The position numbers and the translations under genes are program-made. Positions 1-6,467 of a DNA stretch of 13,394 bases are shown here, in pieces. The stretch comes from a bacterium. GTDB lineage: Bacteria; Ratteibacteria; UBA8468. Each line of letters starts with the position of its first letter. Position 1 is the stretch's first letter. The notes beneath the pieces are model-generated. The model saw only the letters and a program-made list of their open reading frames with translations. It did not search any database and was not told the DNA's origin. The DNA lies in NCBI GenBank assembly GCA_030637775.1, contig DAOWFY010000001.1:1-13394 (forward strand). The letters run 5' to 3'.

Positions 1-20
1 GTCAAAAGGAAGGGAAGCCT

Positions 21-38
21 TGCCTACCGGCAGGCAGG
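21..38. repeat. GC-rich palindromic repeat, copy 1
   Basis: TGCCTACCGGCAGGCAGG. It is a near copy of the 16-bp unit inserted in the tRNA-His remnant at 6491-6506 (CCTGCCGGCAGGCAGG) and related to 7931-7944. The core CCTGCCGGCAGG is self-complementary; here one base differs. It lies outside any gene. Confidence 0.7.
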
Positions 39-46
39 TTATTAAC

Positions 47-99
47 ATTATTCACAGTTTTAACTCCCCCTTGGAGAACCCCCATTAACTATGAATAAT
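47..99. repeat. Foldback next to the 38-bp repeat
   Basis: The arms 47-59 (ATTATTCACAGTT) and 87-99 (AACTATGAATAAT) are inverted complements at 12 of 13 positions, and the thirteenth can form a G-U pair. The loop holds two C-rich runs. It directly abuts the repeat at 101-138, so the two may be one larger palindromic element of the REP or MITE type. No coding sense was found. Confidence 0.5.
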
Positions 100-100
100 A

Positions 101-138
101 TTTACCCTAACTCTTACCTATGTGTCTGAACCCAGACA
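101..138. repeat. 38-bp dispersed repeat, copy 1 (inverted to 13357-13394)
   Basis: These 38 bases are identical to the reverse complement of 13357-13394 at the other end of the window. The unit holds a hairpin, TGTCTG-AACC-CAGACA (123-138). This copy covers the 3' end of the minus-strand FG-GAP-like frame and supplies its last residues and stop. A hairpin core in an intergenic or gene-end position resembles REP units moved by Y1 (RAYT) transposases, but no transposase is in the window, so that link is inference. Confidence 0.8.
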
Positions 139-313
139 TTAAGGATTGTATGTGTTTTCTGCATTTATATATTCCCGCTCCAAATACACCAGGTCCATGG
201 TAAGTAACAATTTCAAGAGCACCATCTCCATCTATATCGGAAAAGAAACACTCGGAACCTCCATATTTACCAAATGATAGTTCAAGAATCGGCTCTACTA
301 TTTTCATGTCCAT
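107..313 (-). pseudogene. Truncated FG-GAP/VCBS-like fragment
   Basis: The frame encodes 68 residues. Around residues 24-36 it carries DIDGDGALEIVTY, which matches the calcium-binding DxDGDGxxE signature of FG-GAP/VCBS repeats (beta-propeller or surface proteins). Complete proteins of this class have several repeats and usually a signal peptide; this has one motif and no signal peptide. The last eleven or so residues and the stop come from the dispersed repeat at 101-138, so the original 3' part seems lost. No convincing Shine-Dalgarno sequence precedes the ATG at 313. It lies 41 bp downstream of the acetyltransferase gene on the same strand. I read it as a gene remnant; a short expressed protein is less likely. 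Confidence 0.5.
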
Positions 314-354
314 ACCGATTTAGAGAAGGAGAAACCAACTTTCTCAGAGCCCAT

Positions 355-837
355 TTATAGAAACCTCCCTAAAATAATTTCGTCCACCCCAACCTTGAAA
401 TGGTCCTTTCTGTAGCCTTCCGGAATAAAGCCATTTTTAAGATAATAGATGAGGGCTCTTTTATTATGCGCCGAGACACAGGTAGAGATCTTTCTCTGTT
501 TTTTGCTTTTCCAGAATTTCTCCAATTTCTTCATCAGTTTTGTCCCCACCCCTTTGTGAAAAGAGCTTGTGTCAACTCCCACCACCTCTGAAGAACCAAG
601 ACCATTCATATGGGCTGAACCCCGGATATAGCCCAATATTTTACCCTTTTCTTCCGCGACATAAGAGACTACTTCTCCATCATAACTTTCGGTATTACTG
701 ATCTTCTTAAGAACTTGGGGAGAAAAGGACTTTAAATCCAATCTATCAAACTTATCCCCCAGAAAGGATTTGAAGGCAGCGATCATAATCTTTGATACTT
801 CCTTGCCATCCTTTGACTTAAATTTTCTGATTTTCAT
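355..837 (-). CDS. GNAT-family N-acetyltransferase
   Basis: This 160-residue protein has the size and layout of a stand-alone GNAT acyltransferase, which transfers an acetyl group from acetyl-CoA to an amine. The central strand and helix carry the acetyl-CoA-binding motif A as VDTSSFHKGVGTKLMKKLEK (about residues 88-107), with HKGVGT in place of the usual Q/RxxGxG/A. The C-terminal part (NKRALIYYLKNGF) matches the motif B region, where the pattern A..fY.k.GF is typical. The substrate cannot be told from sequence. The start at 837 is supported by AAAGGAG about 6 bases upstream, and a plausible promoter lies at 874-902. The FG-GAP-like remnant follows on the same strand. Confidence 0.85.
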   Translation of the reverse strand: MKIRKFKSKDGKEVSKIMIAAFKSFLGDKFDRLDLKSFSPQVLKKISNTESYDGEVVSYVAEEKGKILGYIRGSAHMNGLGSSEVVGVDTSSFHKGVGTKLMKKLEKFWKSKKQRKISTCVSAHNKRALIYYLKNGFIPEGYRKDHFKVGVDEIILGRFL

Positions 838-873
838 AGTAACTCCTTTAATTTCTTTTTTCTACGGAAAGAT

Positions 874-902
874 AGTTTACTATTTAATAAAATTTAATTC
901 AA
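874..902 (-). promoter_or_regulatory. Putative sigma70-type promoter of the GNAT gene
   Basis: On the minus strand, TTGAAT (902-897), a 17-base spacer and TAAACT (879-874). The AT-rich leader then runs to AAAGGAG and the ATG at 837. Assigned by pattern only. Confidence 0.45.
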
Positions 903-913
903 GAAAGCCTCAT

Positions 914-959
914 AAATTGCGCTACTAATCTATTTGCTTACTTTAGTAGCAATATGCGT
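914..959. repeat. ~45-bp palindromic repeat, copy 1
   Basis: Read on the minus strand it starts CGCATATTGCTACTAAAG and ends CGCAATTT, the same ends as 6687-6731 on the plus strand; the middle differs. The unit is an imperfect palindrome (TTGCTACTAA against TTAGTAGCGCAA). This copy lies between the divergent GNAT and purM genes. Confidence 0.7.
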
Positions 960-985
960 AAGATAACTTCACCTCAAGAAAAAAA

Positions 986-1014
986 TTGCTTTTAGAGGCA
1001 GAAGAGAATATAAT
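986..1014 (+). promoter_or_regulatory. Putative promoter of purM
   Basis: TTGCTT (986-991), a 17-base spacer and a perfect TATAAT (1009-1014). The expected transcription start, about 7 bases past the -10 box, falls at roughly 1021, only about 3 bases before the purM ATG at 1024, so the mRNA would be leaderless or nearly so. Confidence 0.55.
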
Positions 1015-1023
1015 AAAAGAGAA

Positions 1024-2019
1024 ATGGCGGGTTTAACTTATAAAAAAACCGGGGTAGACATTGGAGAAGCAGGAAAATTTGTAAAGCGAGCCTCTTCTCT
1101 GGCAAGGAGAGCACAGAGCTCGTCTGTCCTTTCGGGAATTGGTAGATTTGCGGCTTGCTTTAAACTTGACAAGAAATATAAGGAGCCGGTGCTTGTCTCC
1201 TCAACCGACGGGGTAGGCACAAAAATACTTATCGCCGAAAAATTAAGAAAATTTGATACCATTGGAATTGATTTAGTGGCGATGGTGGTTAATGATATTA
1301 TTACTACCGGGGCAAGACCCCTGTTTTTTCTGGACTATTTTGCTTTAGGAAAATTGAAAGGAAAAAGGGAAGAGGAGATTCTCAAAGGAATTGTTAAAGG
1401 TTGCCAGTTGTCTGGCTGTAGCTTAATTGGTGGGGAGACGGCTCAATTGGGCGCTATCTACGGGAAAGATGGTTTTGATCTCGCCGGGTTCGGAGTAGGT
1501 ATCATAGAAAAGGGAAAGGTTATTGATGGCCGCAAAATTAAGGTTGGAGACAAAATCATTGGTTTAGCCTCCAACGGACTTCATTCCAATGGATATTCTC
1601 TGGCAAGAAAAATCTTTCCCCAGAGAGAATGGGGAAAATATATCCCTTCTCTAAGGAGAAGATTGGGACAAGAACTTCTCAGACCAACGACAATCTATGT
1701 AAAAGCAATCCTTTCCTTAACAGAAAGATTCTCTCTGAAGGGGATTGCCAATATCACCGGAGGGGGGCTATTAGGAAATATTCCCCGGATTTTGCCCCAA
1801 GGGAAAAAAGTAGTAATTAAGGCAGGAAGCTGGGATATCCCTCCTATCTTCAGTCTCATCAGGGAAAAAGGAAAGATTTCCCAAAAGGAGATGTTTGCTA
1901 CATTTAATCTGGGCATTGGGATGGCGATCATCGTCTCGACGAAAGAAACTAAAAGAGTAATGGATGCTCTCTCTAAAATGAAGATTGCCTCCTTTCTGAT
2001 TGGAAAGATCAAAGAATAG
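1024..2019 (+). CDS. purM: Phosphoribosylformylglycinamidine cyclo-ligase (AIR synthetase)
   Basis: PurM makes 5-aminoimidazole ribotide from FGAM using ATP, the fifth step of de novo purine synthesis, in the cytoplasm. The 331 residues fit the family. The start YKKTGVDI matches the usual N-terminus, followed by SSTDGVGTK (about residues 59-67; nucleotide-binding segment), the GETAQ motif (about 138-142), the glycine-rich DLAGFGVG segment and GLHSNGYSLAR (about 185-195). No other pur gene is adjacent. A leaderless-type promoter is placed at 986-1014, and the only ribosome-binding hint is a weak AAGAGA. The stop TAG (2017-2019) shares its G with the first base of tRNA-Arg, and pyrC follows that tRNA, so the three are probably one transcript. 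Confidence 0.97.
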   Translation: MAGLTYKKTGVDIGEAGKFVKRASSLARRAQSSSVLSGIGRFAACFKLDKKYKEPVLVSSTDGVGTKILIAEKLRKFDTIGIDLVAMVVNDIITTGARPLFFLDYFALGKLKGKREEEILKGIVKGCQLSGCSLIGGETAQLGAIYGKDGFDLAGFGVGIIEKGKVIDGRKIKVGDKIIGLASNGLHSNGYSLARKIFPQREWGKYIPSLRRRLGQELLRPTTIYVKAILSLTERFSLKGIANITGGGLLGNIPRILPQGKKVVIKAGSWDIPPIFSLIREKGKISQKEMFATFNLGIGMAIIVSTKETKRVMDALSKMKIASFLIGKIKE

Positions 2020-2091
2020 CGCTTGTGGCTCAATGGATAGAGCGCTGGCCTCCGGAGCCAGTTGTTGGGGGTTCAAGTCCCTCCAAGCGCG
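2019..2091 (+). tRNA. tRNA-Arg (anticodon CCG)
   Basis: The cloverleaf is complete. The acceptor stem GCGCTTG pairs fully with CAAGCGC (2084-2090), the discriminator is G73, the anticodon stem is CTGGC/GCCAG with loop CTCCGGA, and the T-loop is TTCAAGT. T8 fixes the 5' end at 2019, which is the G of the purM TAG stop. CCA is not encoded. The pyrC ribosome-binding site starts three bases after G73, so the tRNA sits inside the purM-pyrC transcript and must be cut out of it. Confidence 0.95.
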
Positions 2092-2105
2092 CAAAGGAGA
2101 GATAA

Positions 2106-3362
2106 ATGAATCTTTTAATTAAGAATGGTCGGGTCATTGACCCGGCAAACGGAATTGATAAGCTCGCAGATATCCTCATCAAGAATGGTCGAATTGCTCA
2201 GATTGGTAAAAACCTGAAGGGAAAGAGAAGAACCATTGAGGCGGAAGGGATGCTTATCACCCCTGGACTTATTGACATCCATACTCATTTGAGGGAACCC
2301 GGCAGGGAGGATGATGAGACTATTGGCTCGGGAGCAAGAGCAGCAATCGCAGGTGGTTTTACCACCATCTGCGTAATGCCCAATACCAATCCCTGTATTG
2401 ACGATAAGACGGTGGTGAGGTTTATCTATGACCGGGCAAGAGAGACAAATCTCGGTAATATCCTGCCGGTTGCCGCCATCACCAAAGAAAGGAAAGGCGA
2501 GGAACTCACCGAATTTGGAGAATTGGTTAAAGCGGGAGCAATTGGATTTTCCGATGATGGGAATTCTATTCGTAATTCCAGGATTATGCGCCGGGCCTTA
2601 GAGTATGCAAAGATCTTTACCAGGCCAATTATTGTTCACTGTGAGGATACAGGGCTTTCGGCGGGGGGAGTGATCAATGAAGGTTATCTTTCCGCAAATT
2701 TGGGCCTTCCGGGTATCCCCAAGCAAGCAGAGGAGATTATTGTTGGACGCGATTTGATGTTAGCCGAGTTGACCGAGAGCAGAATTCACATTGCTCATCT
2801 CTCCACCGCCGGCTCGGTAGAACTTATCCGGCAGGCAAAGAAAAAAGGAATAAGGGTTACCTGCGAGACCTGTCCGCAATACTTTACCTTAACCGAGAGC
2901 GCGGCAAAAGATTTTGATACGAAGAGTAAAGTTAATCCACCCTTAAGGGAGGAAAAGGACCTTAGAGCAATTAAAAAGGGCCTGCTTGATGGTACAATTG
3001 ATGTTATTGCCTCTGACCATGCTCCCCATTCGGCAGAGGAAAAGGAAAAGGATTTTCTCGCCGCACCTTTTGGAATGATTGGGCTGGAGACAACCCTTCC
3101 TTTATCCCTTGCTTTAGTAGACAGGAGATTCCCCCTTTCTCAAATGATTGCTAAATTAACCATCAATCCCGCCAAGATTCTGGGGATTGATAAGGGAACC
3201 TTGGGTATTGGGGAGGAAGCCGACATCACCATTATTAACACAAAAGCGGAGTGGACTTTAAAACTCGAAAATCTCAAATCGAAGAGTAAAAACACCCCAT
3301 TCTTAGGCAAGAAACTGAAAGGAAAGGCAATCTTTACCATCGTTGGCGGCAGATCCGTGTAA
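2106..3362 (+). CDS. pyrC: Dihydroorotase (class I)
   Basis: It closes N-carbamoyl-aspartate to dihydroorotate, the third step of pyrimidine synthesis. The length of 418 residues is that of class I bacterial dihydroorotases in the amidohydrolase superfamily. Metal-site motifs are in order: DIHTHLREPG (residues 57-66, ligands H59 and H61), the aspartate pair in GFSDDG (about 148-152), IVHCED (H178), IAHLST (H231) and IASDHAPHS (catalytic D304). The substrate-binding MPNTNP lies at 91-96. A good Shine-Dalgarno AAAGGAG follows the tRNA immediately. pyrB is not adjacent. The linkage of purM and pyrC around a tRNA suggests shared expression of nucleotide synthesis with translation, which is inference. 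Confidence 0.97.
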   Translation: MNLLIKNGRVIDPANGIDKLADILIKNGRIAQIGKNLKGKRRTIEAEGMLITPGLIDIHTHLREPGREDDETIGSGARAAIAGGFTTICVMPNTNPCIDDKTVVRFIYDRARETNLGNILPVAAITKERKGEELTEFGELVKAGAIGFSDDGNSIRNSRIMRRALEYAKIFTRPIIVHCEDTGLSAGGVINEGYLSANLGLPGIPKQAEEIIVGRDLMLAELTESRIHIAHLSTAGSVELIRQAKKKGIRVTCETCPQYFTLTESAAKDFDTKSKVNPPLREEKDLRAIKKGLLDGTIDVIASDHAPHSAEEKEKDFLAAPFGMIGLETTLPLSLALVDRRFPLSQMIAKLTINPAKILGIDKGTLGIGEEADITIINTKAEWTLKLENLKSKSKNTPFLGKKLKGKAIFTIVGGRSV

Positions 3363-3377
3363 TCCGGAGGATATGTA

Positions 3378-3654
3378 TTGAGTAAGATAGGGTCAAATTC
3401 AGGCTCTCATTCAGAATGGCCTGTATTACCTGACGGAGCATGCTGATGATGAGGCAATTGCGGAGGATTTTGACATCTACGATGTGGAATATGGGATCCT
3501 GACTGGCAAGATTCGTCGGACTTGGCCAAAAGAGAGGAAATATGAAGTAATCGGTTCAGCACTGGATGGACGACCCATCGCTATTGTGTGTCGAATAACG
3601 GGAACGGGAAAAGTTCGTATAATAACCGTCTACGAAGACAAGTTAAAGAAATGA
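3378..3654 (+). pseudogene. DUF4258 toxin-like gene, apparently frameshifted at its start
   Basis: From about 3391 a frame runs to TGA 3652-3654 and encodes QNGLYYLTEHADDEA, then IYDVEYGILTGKIRRTWP, then GRPIAIVCRITGTGKVRIITVY. This is the DUF4258 pattern (RhxxH near the N-terminus, GRP.hhV, hhTVY at the end), a RelE-like fold often paired with MqsA/YgiT-type antitoxins. No ATG, GTG or TTG opens this frame after the TAG at 3388-3390. A TTG at 3378 with GGAGG at 3365-3369 lies in another frame; removing one G from the GGG at 3390-3392 would join them into LSKIGQIQALIQNGLYYLTE. So the toxin is either broken by one base, wrongly sequenced there, or started at a rare codon such as ATT. The partner gene follows. 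Confidence 0.7.
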
Positions 3655-3668
3655 GAGGAGGTGCTACG

Positions 3669-3908
3669 ATGGGATTCTGGGATGGCGAACGCTGTGAATA
3701 TTGCCGCGGCTTTATTGTCGAGAAGATAGTTGACCTACCACGGAAGGTAGGAAGAAAGTATGCCTTGATCAAAAATGTTCCTGCTGGTGTGTGCAAAGAT
3801 TGTGGCACACGATACTATGCTGCGAATGTTCTCAAGACTATCGATACGATTACTCACGGGCGACGAAAGGCAGAGCGGGAAATCTCTATGGCGGTGTATT
3901 CGTTGTGA
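3669..3908 (+). CDS. YgiT/MqsA-type zinc-finger protein (putative antitoxin)
   Basis: The 79 residues include CEYC (about residues 9-12) and CKDC (about 43-46), the paired CxxC knuckles of the YgiT-type zinc finger, followed by GTRYYAANVLKTID, which is typical of that family. In MqsA this domain binds the toxin. There is no helix-turn-helix domain, so it is the short form. I chose ATG 3669 because AGGAGGT (3656-3662) is well spaced before it; ATG 3651 overlaps the toxin stop (ATGA) but has no site. It is probably translated with the DUF4258 gene. If that gene is dead, this is a solitary antitoxin. Confidence 0.85.
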   Translation: MGFWDGERCEYCRGFIVEKIVDLPRKVGRKYALIKNVPAGVCKDCGTRYYAANVLKTIDTITHGRRKAEREISMAVYSL

Positions 3909-3911
3909 ACA

Positions 3912-4016
3912 CTATAAAGTAATTATTTGATTCCTTTGAGCCCTGAATTCCACTATCTTTTTAATCAGGCTATCTTCAGTAGGGATATGCGGGAGGGTCA
4001 ACTTCCAAGAAATCAC
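3912..4016 (-). CDS. Possible 34-residue ORF directly after fmt
   Basis: The codon next to the fmt TGA is GTG, in the same frame, and opens a frame that begins MISWKLTLPHIPTED and ends at TAG 3914-3912. The predicted peptide is a short basic helix with no signal or membrane segment. No ribosome-binding site is clear beyond coupling to fmt. It may be a small coupled protein, the 5' remnant of a deleted gene, or chance. I do not recognise it. Confidence 0.25.
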   Translation of the reverse strand: MISWKLTLPHIPTEDSLIKKIVEFRAQRNQIITL

Positions 4017-4940
4017 TCACAGCAACATGCTACCTGTTTTTAGAGGATGGCCACGGAGGAATTTACTGGCAGCCATTCTTTTTTTTCCTTCCAGTTGCAG
4101 GCTTTTTATTGATAAGGAACCCTTCCCGCAGGCAATAAGAAGTTGATCCTTCTGCGCTTTAAGAATCTCTCCCGGCTCTCCTTCCTCCTTCTTAATTTCC
4201 GACTCCCATATTTTGAGGCGTTTACCTTCAAGAAAGGTATAGGCAGAGGGCCAGGGAGCAAGACCGCGGACTAAATTGTGAATCTCGACCGCTCCCCTCT
4301 TCCAGTCAATGAGACCATCGGACTTTCTTAATTTAGGGGCAAAGGTTGCTTCCACCTCATTCTGAGTTCTTAACTCTGCTTTTTCCTCCTTTAGCAGGGA
4401 GAGCGCTTTTAAGAGGAGGGATGCTCCCTCCTCTGCCATTTTTTCGGAGAGGGAGCTGGCGGTATCCTCCGGTTTTATTTCAATTCTTTCCTGGAGAACG
4501 ATTGCTCCGGAGTCAATTCCTTCATCAATCTTAATTATGCTATTTCCTGTTTCCTTTTCTCCTTTAATGATTGCCCAGGGGATGGGGGCAGATCCCCGAT
4601 ATCTGGGAAGAAGGGAAGGATGAAGGTTGATGATGCCCATTTTTGGCAGATTAATAATTTCTCTATTCAGGATTGAGCCAAAAGCAATCAGAATGCCAAG
4701 ATCAGGATTTAGAGAGGAAAGAATTTCTTTGAAATGAGGCTCTCTTGTATCTTTGGTCTGGATGATTGGTAAATTATAGGAAGTTGCTTTTTCCTTAATG
4801 GGAGTTTGCTCTATCCTTAGGCCTCTACCTTTTGGTCTATCGGGAGCGGTGATGATACCTACTAAATTCTCCTTTGCTTTAATTAAGGCTTCCAGTGACG
4901 GAAGACCGAATGAATCACTGCCAAAAAAGATTATTCTCAT
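4017..4940 (-). CDS. fmt: Methionyl-tRNA formyltransferase
   Basis: Fmt formylates initiator Met-tRNA with 10-formyl-tetrahydrofolate. From ATG 4940 the protein has 307 residues, close to the family norm. It begins MRIIFFGSD, carries TAPDRPKGRG (31-40), the catalytic segment INLHPSLLPRYRG (N105, H107) and IDEGIDSGAI (D143); these match N106, H108 and D144 of the E. coli enzyme. The C-terminal RNA-binding domain ends in LQLEGKKRMAASKFLRG, a usual ending. An in-frame ATG at 4976 would add twelve residues, but those are encoded by the repeat at 4947-4980, so I reject it. No good Shine-Dalgarno precedes 4940. def lies upstream on the same strand, the common def-fmt order. Confidence 0.96.
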   Translation of the reverse strand: MRIIFFGSDSFGLPSLEALIKAKENLVGIITAPDRPKGRGLRIEQTPIKEKATSYNLPIIQTKDTREPHFKEILSSLNPDLGILIAFGSILNREIINLPKMGIINLHPSLLPRYRGSAPIPWAIIKGEKETGNSIIKIDEGIDSGAIVLQERIEIKPEDTASSLSEKMAEEGASLLLKALSLLKEEKAELRTQNEVEATFAPKLRKSDGLIDWKRGAVEIHNLVRGLAPWPSAYTFLEGKRLKIWESEIKKEEGEPGEILKAQKDQLLIACGKGSLSIKSLQLEGKKRMAASKFLRGHPLKTGSMLL

Positions 4941-4946
4941 TAAAAA

Positions 4947-4966
4947 TAGGGACACATCCCATTTTT
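4947..4966. repeat. Short palindromic repeat before fmt
   Basis: GGGACACATCCC (4949-4960) with flanking TA and ATTTTT. It falls in the expected ribosome-binding region of fmt (minus strand), which otherwise has no clear site. Confidence 0.5.
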
Positions 4967-4971
4967 CTACT

Positions 4972-5060
4972 GTCATTCCCGCAATCAGCCTGCCCCTGCA
5001 GGTAGTAAGCAGGGGTGAGCGGGAATCTATTTATTGGATTCCTGTTTCCACAGGAATGAC
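4972..5060. repeat. Foldback repeat with GTCATTCC ends
   Basis: The ends are GTCATTCC (4972-4979) and GGAATGAC (5053-5060). Nested pairs are CCCGC (4978-4982) with GCGGG (5019-5023), and GGAATC with GATTCC around TATTTATT. An inner CCTGCCCCTGCAGG resembles the GC-rich unit seen elsewhere in the window. Repeats starting GTCATTCCCGC are widespread non-autonomous elements in environmental bacteria. This one sits between def and fmt. Confidence 0.75.
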
Positions 5061-5068
5061 ATTTTACA

Positions 5069-5608
5069 TCAGCTGTCATTGCGAGGAGTCCGCTCTTTTA
5101 GCGGACGACGTGGCAATCTACCTTGCTGGTATTTTCGATAGGTCTTTATTCTCCGGAAAGGATTCATCCGATCCGGAAAGAGAATCCCGGAGAGATGGTC
5201 AATCTCATGCTGAAGGACTCGGGCAAAGAGGTCTTCTGCCTCAAAAACTATTCTTTTTCCCTCGGGAGTAATCCCGGAAACCTTAATGATTTTGGAACGG
5301 CCTACCTTCTCGTAGATTCCGGGAATACTTAAACATCCCTCTTCCCCAAATTCCTTCCCCTTTGCTTTTTTAATAATCTTGGGGTTGATTAACCCAATTG
5401 GTTTTGTTACTTTAGGGATTTCGCCGATGGCGATGATTTGTTTTAAGGTCCCTACCTGAGGACCAGCCAGACCAATTCCATCCTTTGCCTTCATCACTGC
5501 CAACATCGCCAGGACTAATTCCTTAATCTCTGGCGTGAGCTCCTCTACTGGCTCACATTTCTTCCTCAGGATAGGGTCAGGATATAGTCTAAGCTCGAGA
5601 TTTTTCAT
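5069..5608 (-). CDS. def: Peptide deformylase with a repeat-encoded C-terminal tail
   Basis: Def removes the formyl group from new proteins, acting with fmt. All three metal-site motifs are present: GIGLAGPQVG (about residues 44-53; the usual second Ala is Gly), EEGCLSIPG (Cys ligand, about 89-97) and QHEIDHLSG (two His ligands and catalytic Glu, about 133-141). A normal protein would end soon after YRKYQQ. Instead, residues 164-179 and the stop are encoded by the dispersed repeat at 5074-5119, giving a basic tail rich in Arg and Pro. The total is 179 residues against about 150-170 usual. The fmt start is 128 bp away. The ATG at 5608 fits the family N-terminus (LRLYPDPILRKKCEPV), though no strong ribosome-binding site precedes it. 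Confidence 0.95.
   Translation of the reverse strand: MKNLELRLYPDPILRKKCEPVEELTPEIKELVLAMLAVMKAKDGIGLAGPQVGTLKQIIAIGEIPKVTKPIGLINPKIIKKAKGKEFGEEGCLSIPGIYEKVGRSKIIKVSGITPEGKRIVFEAEDLFARVLQHEIDHLSGILFPDRMNPFRRIKTYRKYQQGRLPRRPLKERTPRNDS
5074..5119. repeat. Repeat of the GTCATTGCGAGGAG type, read as the end of def
   Basis: It starts GTCATTGCGAGGAG and ends GTGGCAATCT, with an inner hairpin TCCGCT-CTTTT-AGCGGA (5089-5104). The outer GTCATTGC and GCAAT pair imperfectly. Units of this kind are common intergenic repeats in many uncultivated and deltaproteobacterial-like genomes. Here it lies in frame with def. Confidence 0.75.
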
Positions 5609-5818
5609 AAATCAGAACCAGAACTTCTACTGCCATGGTTCTACATTATTTTAACGAGAATGGAACATTCACAGTTTGCTGCTTTTTCCATATTTTATAG
5701 GTTTTTTTATTAAAGGTATATTTTAGATGTAGAAGAACAAATTTCAAATATTTATTCATAGATAGACATTTGGTATCAAGAAAGGAATTTTGCATAACAG
5801 GAAGATTCAATTTTTTCA

Positions 5819-6367
5819 TCAGGTATCACGCTCCACATTTTTTAGAATCTTACGGTACAGCTCTTTTGTCCCGTATTTTAAACACAACTTTCGGAATCGA
5901 TCTGTTCTAACATTTACCTTATTCATTCTGAGTAAGTTAATAATATCTGGAAGATCCTTAAACTCACGAATCTTCGGATTGAATTTGATGGAATGCAGCT
6001 TCAACGCAATCAGATGGTTCAAAGAAGGCACAACAAATCTTTTTCCCGCAATTTTGATCTTTTTCCCATCTTTAATAATCCGAGTAAGGGTCTCTTTATC
6101 AACAAACATGAGATCAATATCCATGAGATAGGTTTTATTGTTCTCAAGTCTGGCAAATACTTCCTGCATAAGACCTTGTTTATAACCAGATCTTTTTAAC
6201 AACTCTAATGCCTTTGCAACATTTTCTTTGGTAATTAAGAGATCAACATTTGCAGTCTGACGCGTAACGCCGTAGTAATTGACCGCAAACCCTCCAATTA
6301 AAACATAGGGTATCTCTGCTTTCTCAAATTCAGTTGAGATAAGGTGAAAAATAGTAGGATATTTCAT
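5819..6367 (-). CDS. Nucleotidyltransferase-like protein (AbiEii/DUF6036 type)
   Basis: The 182 residues begin with an NTase core: IGGFAVNYYGVTRQTANVDL (24-43), matching the GGxAxxxhGxxRxTxDhDL pattern of AbiEii/AbiGii toxins and of DUF6036-type proteins. The usual first acidic residue of the DxD pair is Asn40; Asp42 is kept and a second DID lies at 83-85. A helical C-terminus (LIALKLHSI, then FKDLPDIINLLR) is typical of these proteins, where it follows lists such as K.R.KD..DI. No AbiEi-like or HEPN partner gene is adjacent, so antitoxin/toxin status is unsupported. Start 6367 has AAAGGA so close that leaderless start is likely. Asn40 may reduce metal binding. Confidence 0.8.
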   Translation of the reverse strand: MKYPTIFHLISTEFEKAEIPYVLIGGFAVNYYGVTRQTANVDLLITKENVAKALELLKRSGYKQGLMQEVFARLENNKTYLMDIDLMFVDKETLTRIIKDGKKIKIAGKRFVVPSLNHLIALKLHSIKFNPKIREFKDLPDIINLLRMNKVNVRTDRFRKLCLKYGTKELYRKILKNVERDT

Positions 6368-6379
6368 TTCCTTTTGTAT

Positions 6380-6408
6380 ATTATACCATCTGTTTTTATT
6401 TTGTCTAA
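6380..6408 (-). promoter_or_regulatory. Putative promoter of the nucleotidyltransferase gene
   Basis: On the minus strand, TTAGAC (6408-6403), a 17-base spacer and TATAAT (6385-6380). The start of transcription should fall near 6373, about 6 bases before the ATG at 6367, which suggests a near-leaderless mRNA. Confidence 0.5.
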
Positions 6409-6427
6409 ATTATTATGATGTCATTTC

Positions 6428-6456
6428 TTGACAGGCAATTTTTTATTTGTTATAAT
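6428..6456 (+). promoter_or_regulatory. Consensus sigma70 promoter of the tRNA-His remnant
   Basis: TTGACA (6428-6433), a 17-base spacer and TATAAT (6451-6456): a perfect match to both boxes with ideal spacing. It stands 11 bases before the tRNA-like sequence, the same arrangement as at the intact tRNA-His (7406-7434). Confidence 0.8.
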
Positions 6457-6467
6457 AAGATAAATGT

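Noticed and set aside
4941-4976. Upstream in-frame ATG for fmt
   Set aside because: The twelve extra residues come from a repeat and the family start MRIIFFG lies at 4940.
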